Shown here: positions 51,298-61,148 of the stretch, piece after piece
Layout of the letters: every line of letters begins with the position of its first letter
Position numbering within the stretch: the first letter of the stretch is position 1
Assembly: GCA_027488395.1 (NCBI GenBank)
Contig: JAIYBT010000021.1
Location: 1-64,000, forward strand
Length of the DNA stretch: 64,000 nt
Reading direction: 5' to 3'
Source: Methylophilaceae bacterium
GTDB taxonomy: Bacteria; Pseudomonadota; Gammaproteobacteria; Burkholderiales; Methylophilaceae
Program-made: the position numbers and the translations under genes
Notes under the pieces: generated by a model
Database searches by the model: none
What the model was told of the DNA's origin: nothing
Seen by the model: only the letters and a program-made list of their open reading frames with translations

Positions 51298-51816
51298 TCA
51301 GTTCGGGCGATGATAAATATGGCCAAATTGTTTACGCCATAGCCATGGTGCAGTCGGCTGCGCTTGGGCCCACAGCCCAACGCCTTGCTGTTGTGCCGCG
51401 GATTGTATGGTCAATAATGTGGCCTCCTCTACATAGCGGGTATCGACCCATGCATAGCCGTTTGCAACTTGATGTGCTGCGGCATTGATGCCATCACAGT
51501 AGAGGTCGCCTAATCGTCTTTGATAGCGATCAAGCCCACTCAATTGAACGTGAATTTGGGTGGCTGCTTCCGGCGTCGCTGCCCGATCGCCCAAGCATAA
51601 TTGGCGCAGACTGCGCTGTGCTTGTTTGCCCGCTGCTTGCTGTAATTCTGGTGCATCGATGAAACGTAACCTGAGCTTGTAGCGTTCACCATTGTCATGA
51701 ATGACAACTGTATCGCCATCAATCACCGTTTCCAGTATAGGGTTTGCATTGGCGGTTGACGTGACAACCCCCATGAAAATCAGTAGATAAATGACGTGAT
51801 TGCGCGCGCCGTGCAT
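51298..51816 (-). CDS. Exported thermonuclease-family (SNase-like) protein
   Basis: A 172-aa protein with a signal peptide (YLLIFMGVVTSTANA) and an OB-fold staphylococcal-nuclease-like domain: TVIDGDTVVI (metal Asp), RLRFIDAPE (Arg and Asp), RYQRRLGDLYCDG and GYAWVDTRYVE. Catalytic residues appear kept. It may degrade extracellular or periplasmic DNA or RNA. It lies 6 bp after nadB, likely cotranscribed. Confidence 0.87.
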   Translation of the reverse strand: MHGARNHVIYLLIFMGVVTSTANANPILETVIDGDTVVIHDNGERYKLRLRFIDAPELQQAAGKQAQRSLRQLCLGDRAATPEAATQIHVQLSGLDRYQRRLGDLYCDGINAAAHQVANGYAWVDTRYVEEATLLTIQSAAQQQGVGLWAQAQPTAPWLWRKQFGHIYHRPN

Positions 51817-51822
51817 GGCAAC

Positions 51823-53451
51823 TTAATCCAGCAGGCTAGAATAGTTTTCTGGGGTCAGTACCGTGGGGATGGCATCTTCGAGGGTATCTGGATAATCTTT
51901 GCTGAAATGTAATCCGCGGCTCTCGTGACGCTCGATAGCGCAACGCACGATCAGTTCGGCCACTTGTAGTAGATTGCGTAGTTCGATTAAATCGTGATTG
52001 ATTCTAAAGTTACTGTAAAACTCATGTACCTCGTCACGTAACATATGGATGCGATGCAGGGCGCGGCTTAAGCGTTTGGTGGTGCGCACAATGCCCACGT
52101 AATTCCACATAAAGCGGCGTAACTCGTCCCAAGTATGGGTAATCAACACCTCTTCATCAGCATCTGTTACGCGGCTTTCATCCCAATCTGGCAAGGAGAT
52201 GGTGGCTTGTTTGCCCGCGGCACGAATGTCCTCAGCACAGCTGGCGCTGAAGGCTAAGCATTCCAGTAAAGAATTGCTGGCCAAACGATTGGCGCCATGT
52301 AAGCCCGTGCAGGCCGTTTCACCAATCGCATATAAGCAATCCACATCGGTTTTACCTTGCATGTCCGTCATGACGCCGCCACAGGTGTAATGCGCTGCGG
52401 GTACTACTGGTATGGGTTGACGGGTAATATCAATCCCAAGCGATAAGCAACGCTGGTAAATCGTAGGGAAGTGGGATTGAATGAAGTCTGCAGGTTGATG
52501 GCTGATGTCTAAGTAAACGCAATCTAAGCCGCGTTTTTTCATTTCAAAGTCGATGGCGCGCGCCACGATATCGCGTGGCGCTAATTCGGCGCGTGGGTCA
52601 TGACTAGGCATAAAACGCGTACCATCAGGCAGCATCAAAATGCCACCTTCACCCCGTAACACCTCTGAGATTAAAAAAGATTTGGCATGCGGGTGATACA
52701 AACAAGTAGGGTGAAATTGAATAAATTCCATATTCGCGACGCGACAACCTGCACGCCATGCCATCGCCATGCCATCGCCTGTGCTGACATCGGGGTTGGT
52801 TGTATACAAATAGGCTTTGCCCGCCCCGCCCGAAGCAAGTACCGTATATTGTGCAGAAAAAGTAAGCACTTTGCCGGTAATGTTGTTCAGTACGTAAGCA
52901 CCTAAACAACGGTTGGGGCCGTCTAAAGGGGTTTCTTTGAACAGTTTGTGGGTGGTGATTAAATCCACTGCAATGTGGTGTTCAAGCAAGGTGATGTTGG
53001 GGTGCTGTTTTACGCGCTCTGATAAAGTGGTTTGCACAGCATCCCCAGTTGCATCTGCAACGTGTGCCACGCGGCGGTGGCTATGGCCACCCTCGCGCGT
53101 CAGGTGTAGGCTTGCATCTGTATCATCACGGGTAAAGTTAACGCCTTGCTGCAACAGCCATTCAATACTCGACCGACCGTTGTTCACGACCATCCGAGTG
53201 ACTTCAGTGTCACACAAACCAGCGCCCGCAATCAGCGTGTCTTGGATGTGTGCCTCGATTGAATCTTCATCATTAATGACTGCGGCAATGCCGCCTTGTG
53301 CCCAGTTACTCGCGCTGATAGGTTGGTCACGTTTGCATAAAATACATACCGAATATTCTTCTGCAAGACGTAATGCGAGAGATTGGCCAGCAAGGCCGCT
53401 ACCGATAATTAAAATATCGAATACTTTTGACATATCGAATACTTTTGACAT
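51823..53451 (-). CDS. nadB: L-aspartate oxidase
   Basis: NadB oxidises aspartate to iminoaspartate for NAD synthesis. The 542-aa flavoprotein opens [21 protein letters not shown], the FAD dinucleotide fold, followed by [13 protein letters not shown], then [33 protein letters not shown] and [22 protein letters not shown]. The N-terminus reads MSKVFD twice, due to an exact 18-bp duplication of the start region; translation may begin at 53451 or at 53433. nadA and nadC are not in the window. Divergent from rpoE. Confidence 0.95.
   Translation of the reverse strand: MSKVFDMSKVFDILIIGSGLAGQSLALRLAEEYSVCILCKRDQPISASNWAQGGIAAVINDEDSIEAHIQDTLIAGAGLCDTEVTRMVVNNGRSSIEWLLQQGVNFTRDDTDASLHLTREGGHSHRRVAHVADATGDAVQTTLSERVKQHPNITLLEHHIAVDLITTHKLFKETPLDGPNRCLGAYVLNNITGKVLTFSAQYTVLASGGAGKAYLYTTNPDVSTGDGMAMAWRAGCRVANMEFIQFHPTCLYHPHAKSFLISEVLRGEGGILMLPDGTRFMPSHDPRAELAPRDIVARAIDFEMKKRGLDCVYLDISHQPADFIQSHFPTIYQRCLSLGIDITRQPIPVVPAAHYTCGGVMTDMQGKTDVDCLYAIGETACTGLHGANRLASNSLLECLAFSASCAEDIRAAGKQATISLPDWDESRVTDADEEVLITHTWDELRRFMWNYVGIVRTTKRLSRALHRIHMLRDEVHEFYSNFRINHDLIELRNLLQVAELIVRCAIERHESRGLHFSKDYPDTLEDAIPTVLTPENYSSLLD
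53414..53449 (-). repeat. 18-bp tandem duplication over the nadB start
   Basis: ATATCGAATACTTTTGAC occurs at 53414-53431 and again at 53432-53449, doubling the ATG and first five codons (MSKVFD). The copies are exact, so the duplication is probably recent. Confidence 0.92.
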
Positions 53452-53657
53452 ATAGATGCGTGGACTGAACTTTTAGCGGATGGTTGCGGTCATTCTTAGG
53501 CTTACTTTACACATCGATAAAGAGAAGCACACTAGGGGAAGAACAGATGTTAAACACAGCAAATCTTGAAGCGCTTTCACGAACCGGGTTCGTTGAAAAC
53601 AATACTAAAGCGTATACTACTCCCAAACATACATTTACCCAAGGGAGTCAGGTAAAG

Positions 53658-54287
53658 ATGACTGCTCAAGCGGCCAGTGCTAAACAACAAGAAACCAGAG
53701 AGCTTGATCAGATGCTTGTCGAGCGCGCGCAGCAAGGTGATAAGCGTGCCTTTGGGTTACTCGTTGAAAAATATCATCGTAAGTTAGGCCGTCTACTGTC
53801 ACGGATGATACGTGACCAAGCGGAAGTGGAAGATGTCGTGCAAGAATCGTTCATCAAGGCTTATCGCGCATTAAACAGCTTTCGTGGGGACAGTGCCTTT
53901 TACACTTGGTTATATCGTATTGGTATTAATACCGCTAAAAACTACTTAGTCTCTATGGGCCGTAAGCCCCAAGTCATGCAAGACGTCGAAATCGAAGATG
54001 TAGAAAACTTCGAAGAAGGCAATGACATGCGCACCATGGAAACCCCTGAAACCTCATTGATGACCAAAGAAATTGCACAAACAGTCAATGATGCAATTGC
54101 CAGCTTACCAGATGAGCTTAGAACGGCTATCACCTTGCGTGAGTTAGAGGGGTTAAGTTACGAAGATATTGCAACAGTCATGCAATGCCCAATCGGTACG
54201 GTCCGTTCTAGAATTTTTAGAGCCAGAGAAACCATCGCTGCTAAGCTCAGACCATTATTGGATACACCGCAACATAAACGTTGGTAG
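53658..54287 (+). CDS. rpoE: RNA polymerase sigma factor RpoE (sigma-E)
   Basis: A 210-aa ECF sigma factor. Sigma region 2 is DKRAFGLLVEKYHRKLGRLL then EVEDVVQESFIKAYRALNSFRG and FYTWLYRIGINTAKNY. Region 4 is LPDELRTAITLRELEGLSYEDIA then MQCPIGTVRSRIFRARE. The start at 53658 is chosen because family members begin with a short tail before ELDQMLVERA and an AGG lies just upstream. An upstream ATG at 53547 with GGGGAAG also fits and would add 37 residues; the ORF is open to 53484. It heads the rseA-mucB-rseC-mucD envelope-stress operon. Confidence 0.93.
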   Translation: MTAQAASAKQQETRELDQMLVERAQQGDKRAFGLLVEKYHRKLGRLLSRMIRDQAEVEDVVQESFIKAYRALNSFRGDSAFYTWLYRIGINTAKNYLVSMGRKPQVMQDVEIEDVENFEEGNDMRTMETPETSLMTKEIAQTVNDAIASLPDELRTAITLRELEGLSYEDIATVMQCPIGTVRSRIFRARETIAAKLRPLLDTPQHKRW

Positions 54288-54390
54288 TGTTTGGGTAATC
54301 TGATACTTTTTATATCGTTTTAATGAATGTGTTTATGACAATTTTTTTTCTCAGTGATAACATAAAAACACTGATCAATATGGGGTTAAT

Positions 54391-54852
54391 ATGAAGCAGC
54401 AACTTTCAGCTTTAATGGATGGCGAAGCCGATGTCGAGCGTTGCGAGCATATTTTTTTAGCTGCAAAATCTACAGGTGAGGTCGCTCAGGCTTGGCATAG
54501 TTATCATGTCATACGTGATGCCATGCGTGATGAGCTATATGTGCAATCGAACATGACAATGCGCATTATGACCGCCTTAGACGATGAACCCACAGTGTTG
54601 GCACCACAATCTCCCGTTGCTTTAGTGCAAGCGCAATCACAAGCCACACGCTTTAGTCCTATGGCTTGGTCGATTGCCGCTTCTGTGGCTGCCGCAATGT
54701 TTGTTGGTGTGTTTGTGTTTGATCAATCACCCAATACTTCGCCAGCACAAATTGCAGAAACGGATACGAGTCAATATGTACTAGCCCATCATAATAATGC
54801 ACCTAGCAGTGCGACTTATTACGTGCACAATGTGGCTTTCAGTGGTGAATAG
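54391..54852 (+). CDS. rseA: Anti-sigma-E factor RseA
   Basis: A 153-aa single-pass inner-membrane anti-sigma factor. The cytoplasmic N-terminal domain has QLSALMDGEADVERCEHIF and WHSYHVIRDAMR, the RseA-N sigma-binding fold. A transmembrane helix follows near 90-110 (MAWSIAASVAAAMFVGVFVF). The periplasmic part is short. In the known pathway DegS and RseP cleave it to free RpoE. Confidence 0.9.
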   Translation: MKQQLSALMDGEADVERCEHIFLAAKSTGEVAQAWHSYHVIRDAMRDELYVQSNMTMRIMTALDDEPTVLAPQSPVALVQAQSQATRFSPMAWSIAASVAAAMFVGVFVFDQSPNTSPAQIAETDTSQYVLAHHNNAPSSATYYVHNVAFSGE

Positions 54853-54873
54853 TTGCCTGTTTCAAGTATTGCT

Positions 54874-55827
54874 ATGATGGTACGGGTTATATCTTCGTTT
54901 TTTGCTTTATTCCTCATTTCCTTTTCAGCATTTGCCGAGGAAGATCTTTGGGTAAATTTGCAAAAAACGGCATCCGCCGCTCGTGAGCTCAATTATCAAG
55001 GCCTCTTTGTCTACCAAAGTGGTGCCATGATGCGCTCAGTGCAAATCACTCACATGTTCGAAGGTGGACGTGAATTTACCCGTAATGTGGTGTTAGATGG
55101 TCGCCCACGAGAAGTGTTTAGTGAAGGCGACGATATTGTCATTTTTAATGCAAAGCATGACAAAATAGTGATCGAAAAACGGCGTGGACAGAACCTGTTT
55201 CCTGCCATGTTACCAACCCACCTGAACATCCTTAAACAAAGCTACAAATTAAAAATGGTGGGTACTGAGCGCGTTGCTGGTCGCGTCGCACAAGTGCTGG
55301 ATTTAGTGCCGAACGATAATCTTCGTTATCAATACCGTATCTGGTCAGACAGTGAATTTGGCCTATTACTTAAAATGAGCATGTTAGATATTCAAGGTAA
55401 AACCCTAGAGCAAATAGGATTTACCCAAGTCAATCTTTTGCTCAGTAAAGATCTTGATTGGTTTCAACCTAATATTGATCCCACAAAACCGTATGTGATG
55501 GATGACAATTTAGAGTTAAATCATGTCGATAGTCACTTGGTGGTGCCTGTACTACCGCCTGGCTATCGCAAAGTGGATCAAATTAAGTTGCAAGTGCCAG
55601 GTAAAACCGCACCCGTGCAACAATTAATTTTTTCTGATGGATTGGCTTCAGTGTCTTTATTTGTTGAGCCTTTGCTTAAAGGGATGCAACCACGCATTGG
55701 TAAAAAGTCTTTTGGTTCTACAAATCTGTGTGCGCATGTGATGAACGGTTATCAAGTGGTTGTGGTCGGTGAAGTGCCCAGCCAAACCGTTGAGCAAATA
55801 GCACAGCAAGTCTCCTTTAAAAAATAA
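54874..55827 (+). CDS. mucB: MucB/RseB periplasmic sigma-E regulator
   Basis: A 317-aa exported protein that binds RseA and lipids to tune its cleavage. The signal peptide is MMVRVISSFFALFLISFSAFA. The MucB/RseB N-terminal lipid-binding domain covers WVNLQKTASAARELNYQGLFVYQSG to about 190, and the smaller C-terminal domain ends in VVVVGEVPSQTVEQIAQQV. A TTG at 54853, right after the rseA stop, could also be the start; ATG at 54874 gives a normal signal peptide. Confidence 0.88.
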   Translation: MMVRVISSFFALFLISFSAFAEEDLWVNLQKTASAARELNYQGLFVYQSGAMMRSVQITHMFEGGREFTRNVVLDGRPREVFSEGDDIVIFNAKHDKIVIEKRRGQNLFPAMLPTHLNILKQSYKLKMVGTERVAGRVAQVLDLVPNDNLRYQYRIWSDSEFGLLLKMSMLDIQGKTLEQIGFTQVNLLLSKDLDWFQPNIDPTKPYVMDDNLELNHVDSHLVVPVLPPGYRKVDQIKLQVPGKTAPVQQLIFSDGLASVSLFVEPLLKGMQPRIGKKSFGSTNLCAHVMNGYQVVVVGEVPSQTVEQIAQQVSFKK

Positions 55828-55837
55828 AACCACCCTC

Positions 55838-56281
55838 ATGATCGAAGAACGCGCCAAAATCACGGCCATCCTCTCAAATGCATCGTCTCCCATGGTATTG
55901 CTTGAAGTTGAGCGCAAAACAGCCTGTGGTTTGTGTGGTCAAACCCAAGGCTGTGGCAATAAAGTATGGGGCAATCTACTTGGCCACCAACAATCAGGAT
56001 TTGCTGCAAAAAATAATATTGGCGCTACGATTGGCCAGTCTGTGATTGTGGCAATTGACGAATCTGCAGTCATGCAAGCAGCTTTGCTCTTGTATTTTGC
56101 ACCCCTTGTCCTAATGTTATTGTCAGCAGGCCTTTGTCAGTGGTTTTTTCAAAGCAATGGCATCGCCATCCTTGGCGCGACGGTAGGCTTGCTATTGGCT
56201 TGGCGTTGGATGAAGGGTTTTTTATCCGTGCGTCCGCAAGCGTTCTCTTATCCTGAAATTGTCCGTCTAGCGACGCAATAG
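55838..56281 (+). CDS. rseC: RseC/MucC family inner-membrane protein
   Basis: A 147-aa protein with a cytoplasmic N-terminal domain (ARVTA-like opening IEERAKITAIL), a Cys cluster CGLCGQTQGCG typical of RseC/MucC, and two transmembrane helices (AALLLYFAPLVLMLLSAGL and IAILGATVGLLLAWRW). In E. coli it modulates sigma-E and an Fe-S reduction system. Position between mucB and mucD is canonical. Confidence 0.9.
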   Translation: MIEERAKITAILSNASSPMVLLEVERKTACGLCGQTQGCGNKVWGNLLGHQQSGFAAKNNIGATIGQSVIVAIDESAVMQAALLLYFAPLVLMLLSAGLCQWFFQSNGIAILGATVGLLLAWRWMKGFLSVRPQAFSYPEIVRLATQ

Positions 56282-56329
56282 GGTAAGGTTTATTTAAAAA
56301 TGATTAATACATTGTTGATAGGATTCCTC

Positions 56330-57751
56330 ATGATGAAACAGTGGTTGCGTCGATCGTTGTTAATTTGCGCGATAGCGTTGGTGCCTTTGCAGTCGGCACA
56401 GGCAAAAGATTTACCTGACTTCACCGAGCTCGCTGAAAAGCAGGGCCCTGCGGTGGTCAATATCAGTATTACTTCAGTGGTACATGGCAGCGGTGGAATG
56501 GGTTTTCCTGGCATGCCAAATGATGAAGGCTTACAAGAGTTTTTTAAGCGATTTGGCATTCCAGGGATGCCTGGCATGCCAGGACAAGACGGTGGCCAAG
56601 ATTATAAAACCCAATCGTTAGGATCTGGTTTTATCATTAGTCATGATGGCTATATTTTAACCAATGCGCATGTGATTAACGAGGCGGATGAGGTGTTGGT
56701 TAAGTTACAAGACAAACGCGAGTTCAAAGCAAAAATCATTGGTGCCGATAAACGTACCGATGTTGCCTTGATTAAAATTGAAGCTACGGGCTTACCGAAA
56801 GTCACGTTTGGTGACCCGAATACGCTCAAAGTGGGTGAGTGGGTCGCTGCGATTGGCTCACCATTTGGCTTGGAAAATACCATGACGGCAGGCATTGTCA
56901 GTGCGAAAGGGCGTGCCTTACCGCAAGAAAACTATGTGCCGTTTATTCAAACAGACGTTGCAATTAACCCAGGTAATTCGGGCGGACCACTGTTTAATTT
57001 GCGCGGTGAAGTGGTGGGCGTCAACTCTCAAATCTACAGCAAAAATGGCGGCTCGATGGGATTGTCATTTAGTATTCCGATTGATGTTGCGCTGGATATC
57101 TCCAATCAACTTAAAACGACTGGACGTATTTCACGTGGATGGCTTGGTATTGCAATACAAGAAATCACCAAAGAGTTGGCGGAATCGTTTGGTATGAAAA
57201 ACACCAATGGCGCCTTGGTGGCAGGGGTGGAAAGAAACAGTCCAGCGGATAAAGCCGGCTTAGAGGCTGGCGATGTCATTGTTAAGTTTGACAACAAAGC
57301 AATCATTGCATCCAGTGATCTGCCTCGTGCTGTGGCCTCCACCAAGCCTGGTAAGGTGTCTCAGCTTGAGGTCTTGCGCAAAGGGTCGGTAAAAGCATTG
57401 CCAGTAACTGTAGGCGAAATGCCAACAGATCAAGCTGAGGCGCCAGCGGTGACTAAGGAAAGTGCAAAGCCCGAAGCCAATAAGCTTGGGTTAACCTTAC
57501 GTGACTTAACGCCCGCGCAAAAGAAAAAACTCAATGGTAAAACTGGATTATTAGTGGCTGAAAGTACGGGTGCTGCAGCGCAAGCAGGCATTCGTCGTGG
57601 CGATGTGGTATTAGGTTTGAATAACAATGATGCACCATCAGTGGATGCGTTTAATAAGCAAGTGAATGCCATTCCTGTTGGTAAAACCGTGGCTTTATTG
57701 GTATTGCGTGGTGAATCTACCTTATATGTGCCGATTAAGATTACAAAATAA
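56330..57751 (+). CDS. mucD: Periplasmic serine protease MucD/DegP
   Basis: A 473-aa Do-type protease and chaperone. The signal peptide is MMKQWLRRSLLICAIALVPL, cut near AQA. The trypsin-like domain has catalytic His (TNAHVI), Asp (KRTDVALIKI) and Ser (NPGNSGGPLFN), and two PDZ domains follow (GWLGIAIQEI and LGLTLRDLTPAQ). The ATG at 56330 is preferred over 56300, as AGGA lies 6 nt upstream. A Gly/Met/Pro-rich loop (GMGFPGMPNDEG) precedes the His. It closes the sigma-E operon. Confidence 0.93.
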   Translation: MMKQWLRRSLLICAIALVPLQSAQAKDLPDFTELAEKQGPAVVNISITSVVHGSGGMGFPGMPNDEGLQEFFKRFGIPGMPGMPGQDGGQDYKTQSLGSGFIISHDGYILTNAHVINEADEVLVKLQDKREFKAKIIGADKRTDVALIKIEATGLPKVTFGDPNTLKVGEWVAAIGSPFGLENTMTAGIVSAKGRALPQENYVPFIQTDVAINPGNSGGPLFNLRGEVVGVNSQIYSKNGGSMGLSFSIPIDVALDISNQLKTTGRISRGWLGIAIQEITKELAESFGMKNTNGALVAGVERNSPADKAGLEAGDVIVKFDNKAIIASSDLPRAVASTKPGKVSQLEVLRKGSVKALPVTVGEMPTDQAEAPAVTKESAKPEANKLGLTLRDLTPAQKKKLNGKTGLLVAESTGAAAQAGIRRGDVVLGLNNNDAPSVDAFNKQVNAIPVGKTVALLVLRGESTLYVPIKITK

Positions 57752-57903
57752 TCGCTGGTGTTAAGCTTGTGCCGATGCGCAATCGCTGGCGAGAAACGCC
57801 TTTGATTGCGCACACTGTCACAGCTTGGCCTATCTAAGAGCGGTCAACGTTTCTAAATTTATCACTGAGAATTAGGCATTTGCTGTAAAATGCAGCATGT
57901 TTT

Positions 57904-57928
57904 AAAAGGCGCTATAAGCGCCTTTCTT
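57904..57928 (+). terminator. Terminator or attenuator between mucD and lepA
   Basis: AAAGGCGC (57905-57912) pairs with GCGCCTTT (57918-57925), loop TATAA, then CTT. It lies 25 nt before lepA, so it may partly separate lepA from the sigma-E operon. Confidence 0.65.
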
Positions 57929-57952
57929 GCTTGTAAATAACCTGAATCTCAC

Positions 57953-59746
57953 ATGAAAAACATTCGTAATTTTTCAATCATTGCCCATATTGATCATGGC
58001 AAATCTACCTTGGCTGACCGCATCATTCAACTCTGTGGTGGTCTAGAAGCCCGCGAAATGGAAGCGCAAGTCCTTGATAGTATGGATATTGAGCGCGAGC
58101 GTGGGATTACGATTAAAGCGCAAACGGCTGCTTTAGAATATAAAGCCAACGATGGCCAAATCTATCAACTCAACTTGATTGATACCCCGGGTCACGTTGA
58201 TTTTAGTTACGAAGTCAGCCGCTCTTTATCTGCATGTGAAGGCGCACTGTTGGTAGTTGATGCCTCGCAAGGGGTGGAGGCGCAAAGTGTGGCCAATTGC
58301 TATACCGCGATTGATCTTGGTGTAGAAGTCACCCCAGTACTGAATAAAATCGATTTGCCGTCAGCCGATCCTGAGCGCGTTATGCAAGAAATCGAGGATG
58401 TGATTGGCGTGGATGCCACCGATGCCGTGCGTTGCTCTGCGAAAACCGGCTTAGGGGTGCTAGATGTATTGGAGCAAGTGGTGGCAAAAGTGCCTGCGCC
58501 ACGAGGCAACGTCGATGCACCGCTCAAAGCGTTGGTGATTGATGCTTGGTTTGATAATTACGTCGGGGTTGTCATGCTGGTGCGGGTTGTCGATGGCGTG
58601 CTCCGCGCGAAAGAAAAAATCCGCTTGATGGCGACGGGCGCTGAATACCTGAGTGAACAAGTAGGGGTGTTTACGCCTAAATCGCTGCCACGTGCGCAGT
58701 TAAGTGCAGGCGAAGTAGGGTTTGTTATTGCGGGCATTAAAGAGCTTGCCGCGGCTAAAGTGGGCGATACCGTGACCCTGGCAGGCAGGCAGGCTGCCGA
58801 ACCATTGCCTGGGTTTAAAGAGGTCAAGCCGCAGGTGTTTGCGGGCTTATATCCAGTGGAATCTAATCAATTTGAATCGCTAAGAACTGCGCTGGAAAAG
58901 CTCCGATTGAACGATTCCAGCCTTCAGTTTGAGCCAGAAAACTCCACCGCCTTAGGCTTTGGATTTCGTTGTGGCTTTCTAGGCTTGTTACACATGGAAA
59001 TCGTACAAGAGCGCTTAGAGCGTGAGTACGACATGGATTTAATCACGACGGCACCTACCGTGGTATACGAGTTGTTGTTGCGCACAGGTGAAATCACCCA
59101 AATTGAAAACCCTTCACGCTTGCCAGAGCTGTCACGTGTCGAGGAAATTCGTGAGCCGATGATTGTGGTCAACTTGCTGATGCCACAGGATTATGTGGGC
59201 CCAGTGATGACACTTTGCAACAACAAGCGTGGCATCCAACGTAATATGCAATACATGGGTCGTCAGGTGATGCTCAGTTATGAAATGCCGCTGAATGAAG
59301 TGGTGTTGGATTTCTTCGATAAACTCAAATCAGTGTCACGCGGCTATGCCTCCATGGATTATGAGTTTTTAGAGTTTCGTGCGGCCGATCTGGTGAAGCT
59401 CGATATTATGGTCAACGGCGAGCGGGTTGATGCTTTGAGCTTGATTGTGCACCGTGCCAATAGCTTGTACCGTGGACGTGAGCTGGTGTCTAAAATGCGA
59501 GAACTGATTCCACGCCAAATGTTTGACATTGCAATTCAAGCCTCGATTGGCGCTAACATTATTGCGCGTGAGACGGTAAAAGCCATGCGCAAAAACGTTA
59601 TTGCCAAATGTTATGGCGGTGATATTACGCGTAAACGTAAGTTGCTCGAAAAACAAAAAGAGGGTAAAAAACGCATGAAGCAAGTGGGTAATGTGGAAAT
59701 ACCACAAGAAGCGTTCTTAGCGATTTTGCGGGTTGAAGATAAATAA
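57953..59746 (+). CDS. lepA: Translation elongation factor 4 (LepA)
   Basis: A 597-aa GTPase that acts on stalled or initiating ribosomes. G1 is [14 protein letters not shown]3 DTPGHVDF, G4 [10 protein letters not shown], and G5 SAKTG. The EF4-specific C-terminal domain ends in [25 protein letters not shown]. Full length. It precedes lepB, with three 18-bp repeats between. Confidence 0.97.
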   Translation: MKNIRNFSIIAHIDHGKSTLADRIIQLCGGLEAREMEAQVLDSMDIERERGITIKAQTAALEYKANDGQIYQLNLIDTPGHVDFSYEVSRSLSACEGALLVVDASQGVEAQSVANCYTAIDLGVEVTPVLNKIDLPSADPERVMQEIEDVIGVDATDAVRCSAKTGLGVLDVLEQVVAKVPAPRGNVDAPLKALVIDAWFDNYVGVVMLVRVVDGVLRAKEKIRLMATGAEYLSEQVGVFTPKSLPRAQLSAGEVGFVIAGIKELAAAKVGDTVTLAGRQAAEPLPGFKEVKPQVFAGLYPVESNQFESLRTALEKLRLNDSSLQFEPENSTALGFGFRCGFLGLLHMEIVQERLEREYDMDLITTAPTVVYELLLRTGEITQIENPSRLPELSRVEEIREPMIVVNLLMPQDYVGPVMTLCNNKRGIQRNMQYMGRQVMLSYEMPLNEVVLDFFDKLKSVSRGYASMDYEFLEFRAADLVKLDIMVNGERVDALSLIVHRANSLYRGRELVSKMRELIPRQMFDIAIQASIGANIIARETVKAMRKNVIAKCYGGDITRKRKLLEKQKEGKKRMKQVGNVEIPQEAFLAILRVEDK

Positions 59747-59797
59747 TGTCTGGTGACACGGTATACAAACGCGACAAAAATCAATAACGTGATCCAT

Positions 59798-59851
59798 TTA
59801 TCACTTAACATCGTTTTATCACTTGGCATCGTTTTATAACTTAGCATCGTT
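59798..59851. repeat. Three tandem 18-bp repeats between lepA and lepB
   Basis: The unit TTATCACTTRGCATCGTT is repeated three times (59798-59815, 59816-59833, 59834-59851) with few changes. It sits 31 nt before the lepB start. No coding role is seen. Confidence 0.85.
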
Positions 59852-59881
59852 GTCACGGTGCCTTATTCACAGGGTTTAAGC

Positions 59882-60697
59882 ATGTATTTTGCATTATTTA
59901 TGTTGGTAATACTGGTCATTTCGGGGGCGATTTGGTTGCTCGATATCGTGGTGCTACGCGCACGGCGTCAGGCCAATCAGTTAGGCACCGTGCCTGATCC
60001 GTGGTACGTGGAGTACAGCAAAAGCTTTTTCCCAGTGATTTTATTGGTGTTTAGCGTCCGCTCTTTCATCGTGGAGCCGTTTAAAATCCCATCAGGCTCG
60101 ATGATGCCAACGCTGCTGGCGGGGGATTATATTTTGGTGAATAAATTTACCTATGGCTTACGCGTGCCGATTTTAAACAACGTGTTTTATGCCAACAATC
60201 AACCGCAACGTGGTGACGTTTTTGTGTTTCATTATCCACCGCAACCGACCATTGATTATATTAAGCGTGTGGTGGGTTTGCCGGGCGATCAAATTCAATA
60301 CCGAGACAAGCAACTCACAATTAATGGTCAAGTGGTGAGCCTTGATTTTGTGAAGCCGTATCCTTATAGCCTTAAAATCAACGAAGCCGCTGGCGATGAT
60401 CGTCCCGTTGAAGTGACCGCCTCGCAATTGGCGGAACAGCTTGGTACGGTGAAGCATGAGGTATTAATTCATGACATCATGAATCAATACACCCCAGGCA
60501 GCTTGGGCGATCGTCTCATGCAAGGCGAGGTGATCACCGTGCCTGCGGGCGAGTATTTTGCAATGGGCGATAATCGTGACAATAGTTCAGATAGCCGAGT
60601 ATGGGGCTTTGTGGCGGAAAAATATCTGGTAGGTAAAGCGTTTTTTATCTGGTTTAACTTTGATCAATGGCAGCGTATTGGTCAGCGCATTGGTTAA
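59882..60697 (+). CDS. lepB: Signal peptidase I
   Basis: A 271-aa inner-membrane protease that removes signal peptides. Two N-terminal transmembrane helices flank a short loop (FALFMLVILVISGAIWLL and FFPVILLVFSVRSF). The catalytic Ser73 is in PSGSMMPTLL and the general-base Lys in YIKRVVGLPGD near 138. The C-terminal motif GDNRDNSSDSRVWG is intact. ATG at 59882, with AGGG 8 nt upstream, is chosen over the GTG at 59858. Confidence 0.95.
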   Translation: MYFALFMLVILVISGAIWLLDIVVLRARRQANQLGTVPDPWYVEYSKSFFPVILLVFSVRSFIVEPFKIPSGSMMPTLLAGDYILVNKFTYGLRVPILNNVFYANNQPQRGDVFVFHYPPQPTIDYIKRVVGLPGDQIQYRDKQLTINGQVVSLDFVKPYPYSLKINEAAGDDRPVEVTASQLAEQLGTVKHEVLIHDIMNQYTPGSLGDRLMQGEVITVPAGEYFAMGDNRDNSSDSRVWGFVAEKYLVGKAFFIWFNFDQWQRIGQRIG

Positions 60698-60761
60698 CAA
60701 TGGTTTGTTTTTTAACGATACGCATGGTTCCCACGTATCAAGATTACTGAGGAGTAAACCG

Positions 60762-61136
60762 ATGGCATCTACTCAATTAGCAACGTTAACGCAATCGGCA
60801 CGCGCGCAAACGGGTCTCGGTGTGATGGGGCTGTTATTGGTGTTGACCGCGTTTGGTATTTTAGGCATTGTGGGTCTTAAAGCGATTCCAGCGTATATTG
60901 AGTTTTACACCATTGAAACCACCATTAAACGTATCGCGATTGATCCCATGATGCAAACCGATAACGATCGTCGCGCCGCCTTTGATCGTCAAATGCAAGT
61001 TGATTATATTAAAACCTTGCAAGGGCGCGATTTGTTGATTGGGAACGGGCTGATTACTGTGCAATACGAAAAGCGTATTCCTTTGCTCAGCAACGTGACC
61101 TTATTGATTGATTTTGATGCGAGTAGTGAGCATTAA
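60762..61136 (+). CDS. DUF4845 membrane protein
   Basis: A 124-aa protein with one transmembrane helix (GVMGLLLVLTAFGILGIVGL, about 18-38) and a short extracytoplasmic part (IPAYIEFYTIETTIKRIA). DUF4845 is normally found between lepB and rnc in betaproteobacteria, and this position fits. No function is known. GAGGAG precedes the ATG at 60762; an ORF beginning 34 codons upstream overlaps lepB and is not used. Confidence 0.88.
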   Translation: MASTQLATLTQSARAQTGLGVMGLLLVLTAFGILGIVGLKAIPAYIEFYTIETTIKRIAIDPMMQTDNDRRAAFDRQMQVDYIKTLQGRDLLIGNGLITVQYEKRIPLLSNVTLLIDFDASSEH

Positions 61137-61148
61137 TCGGTCGCGCCC

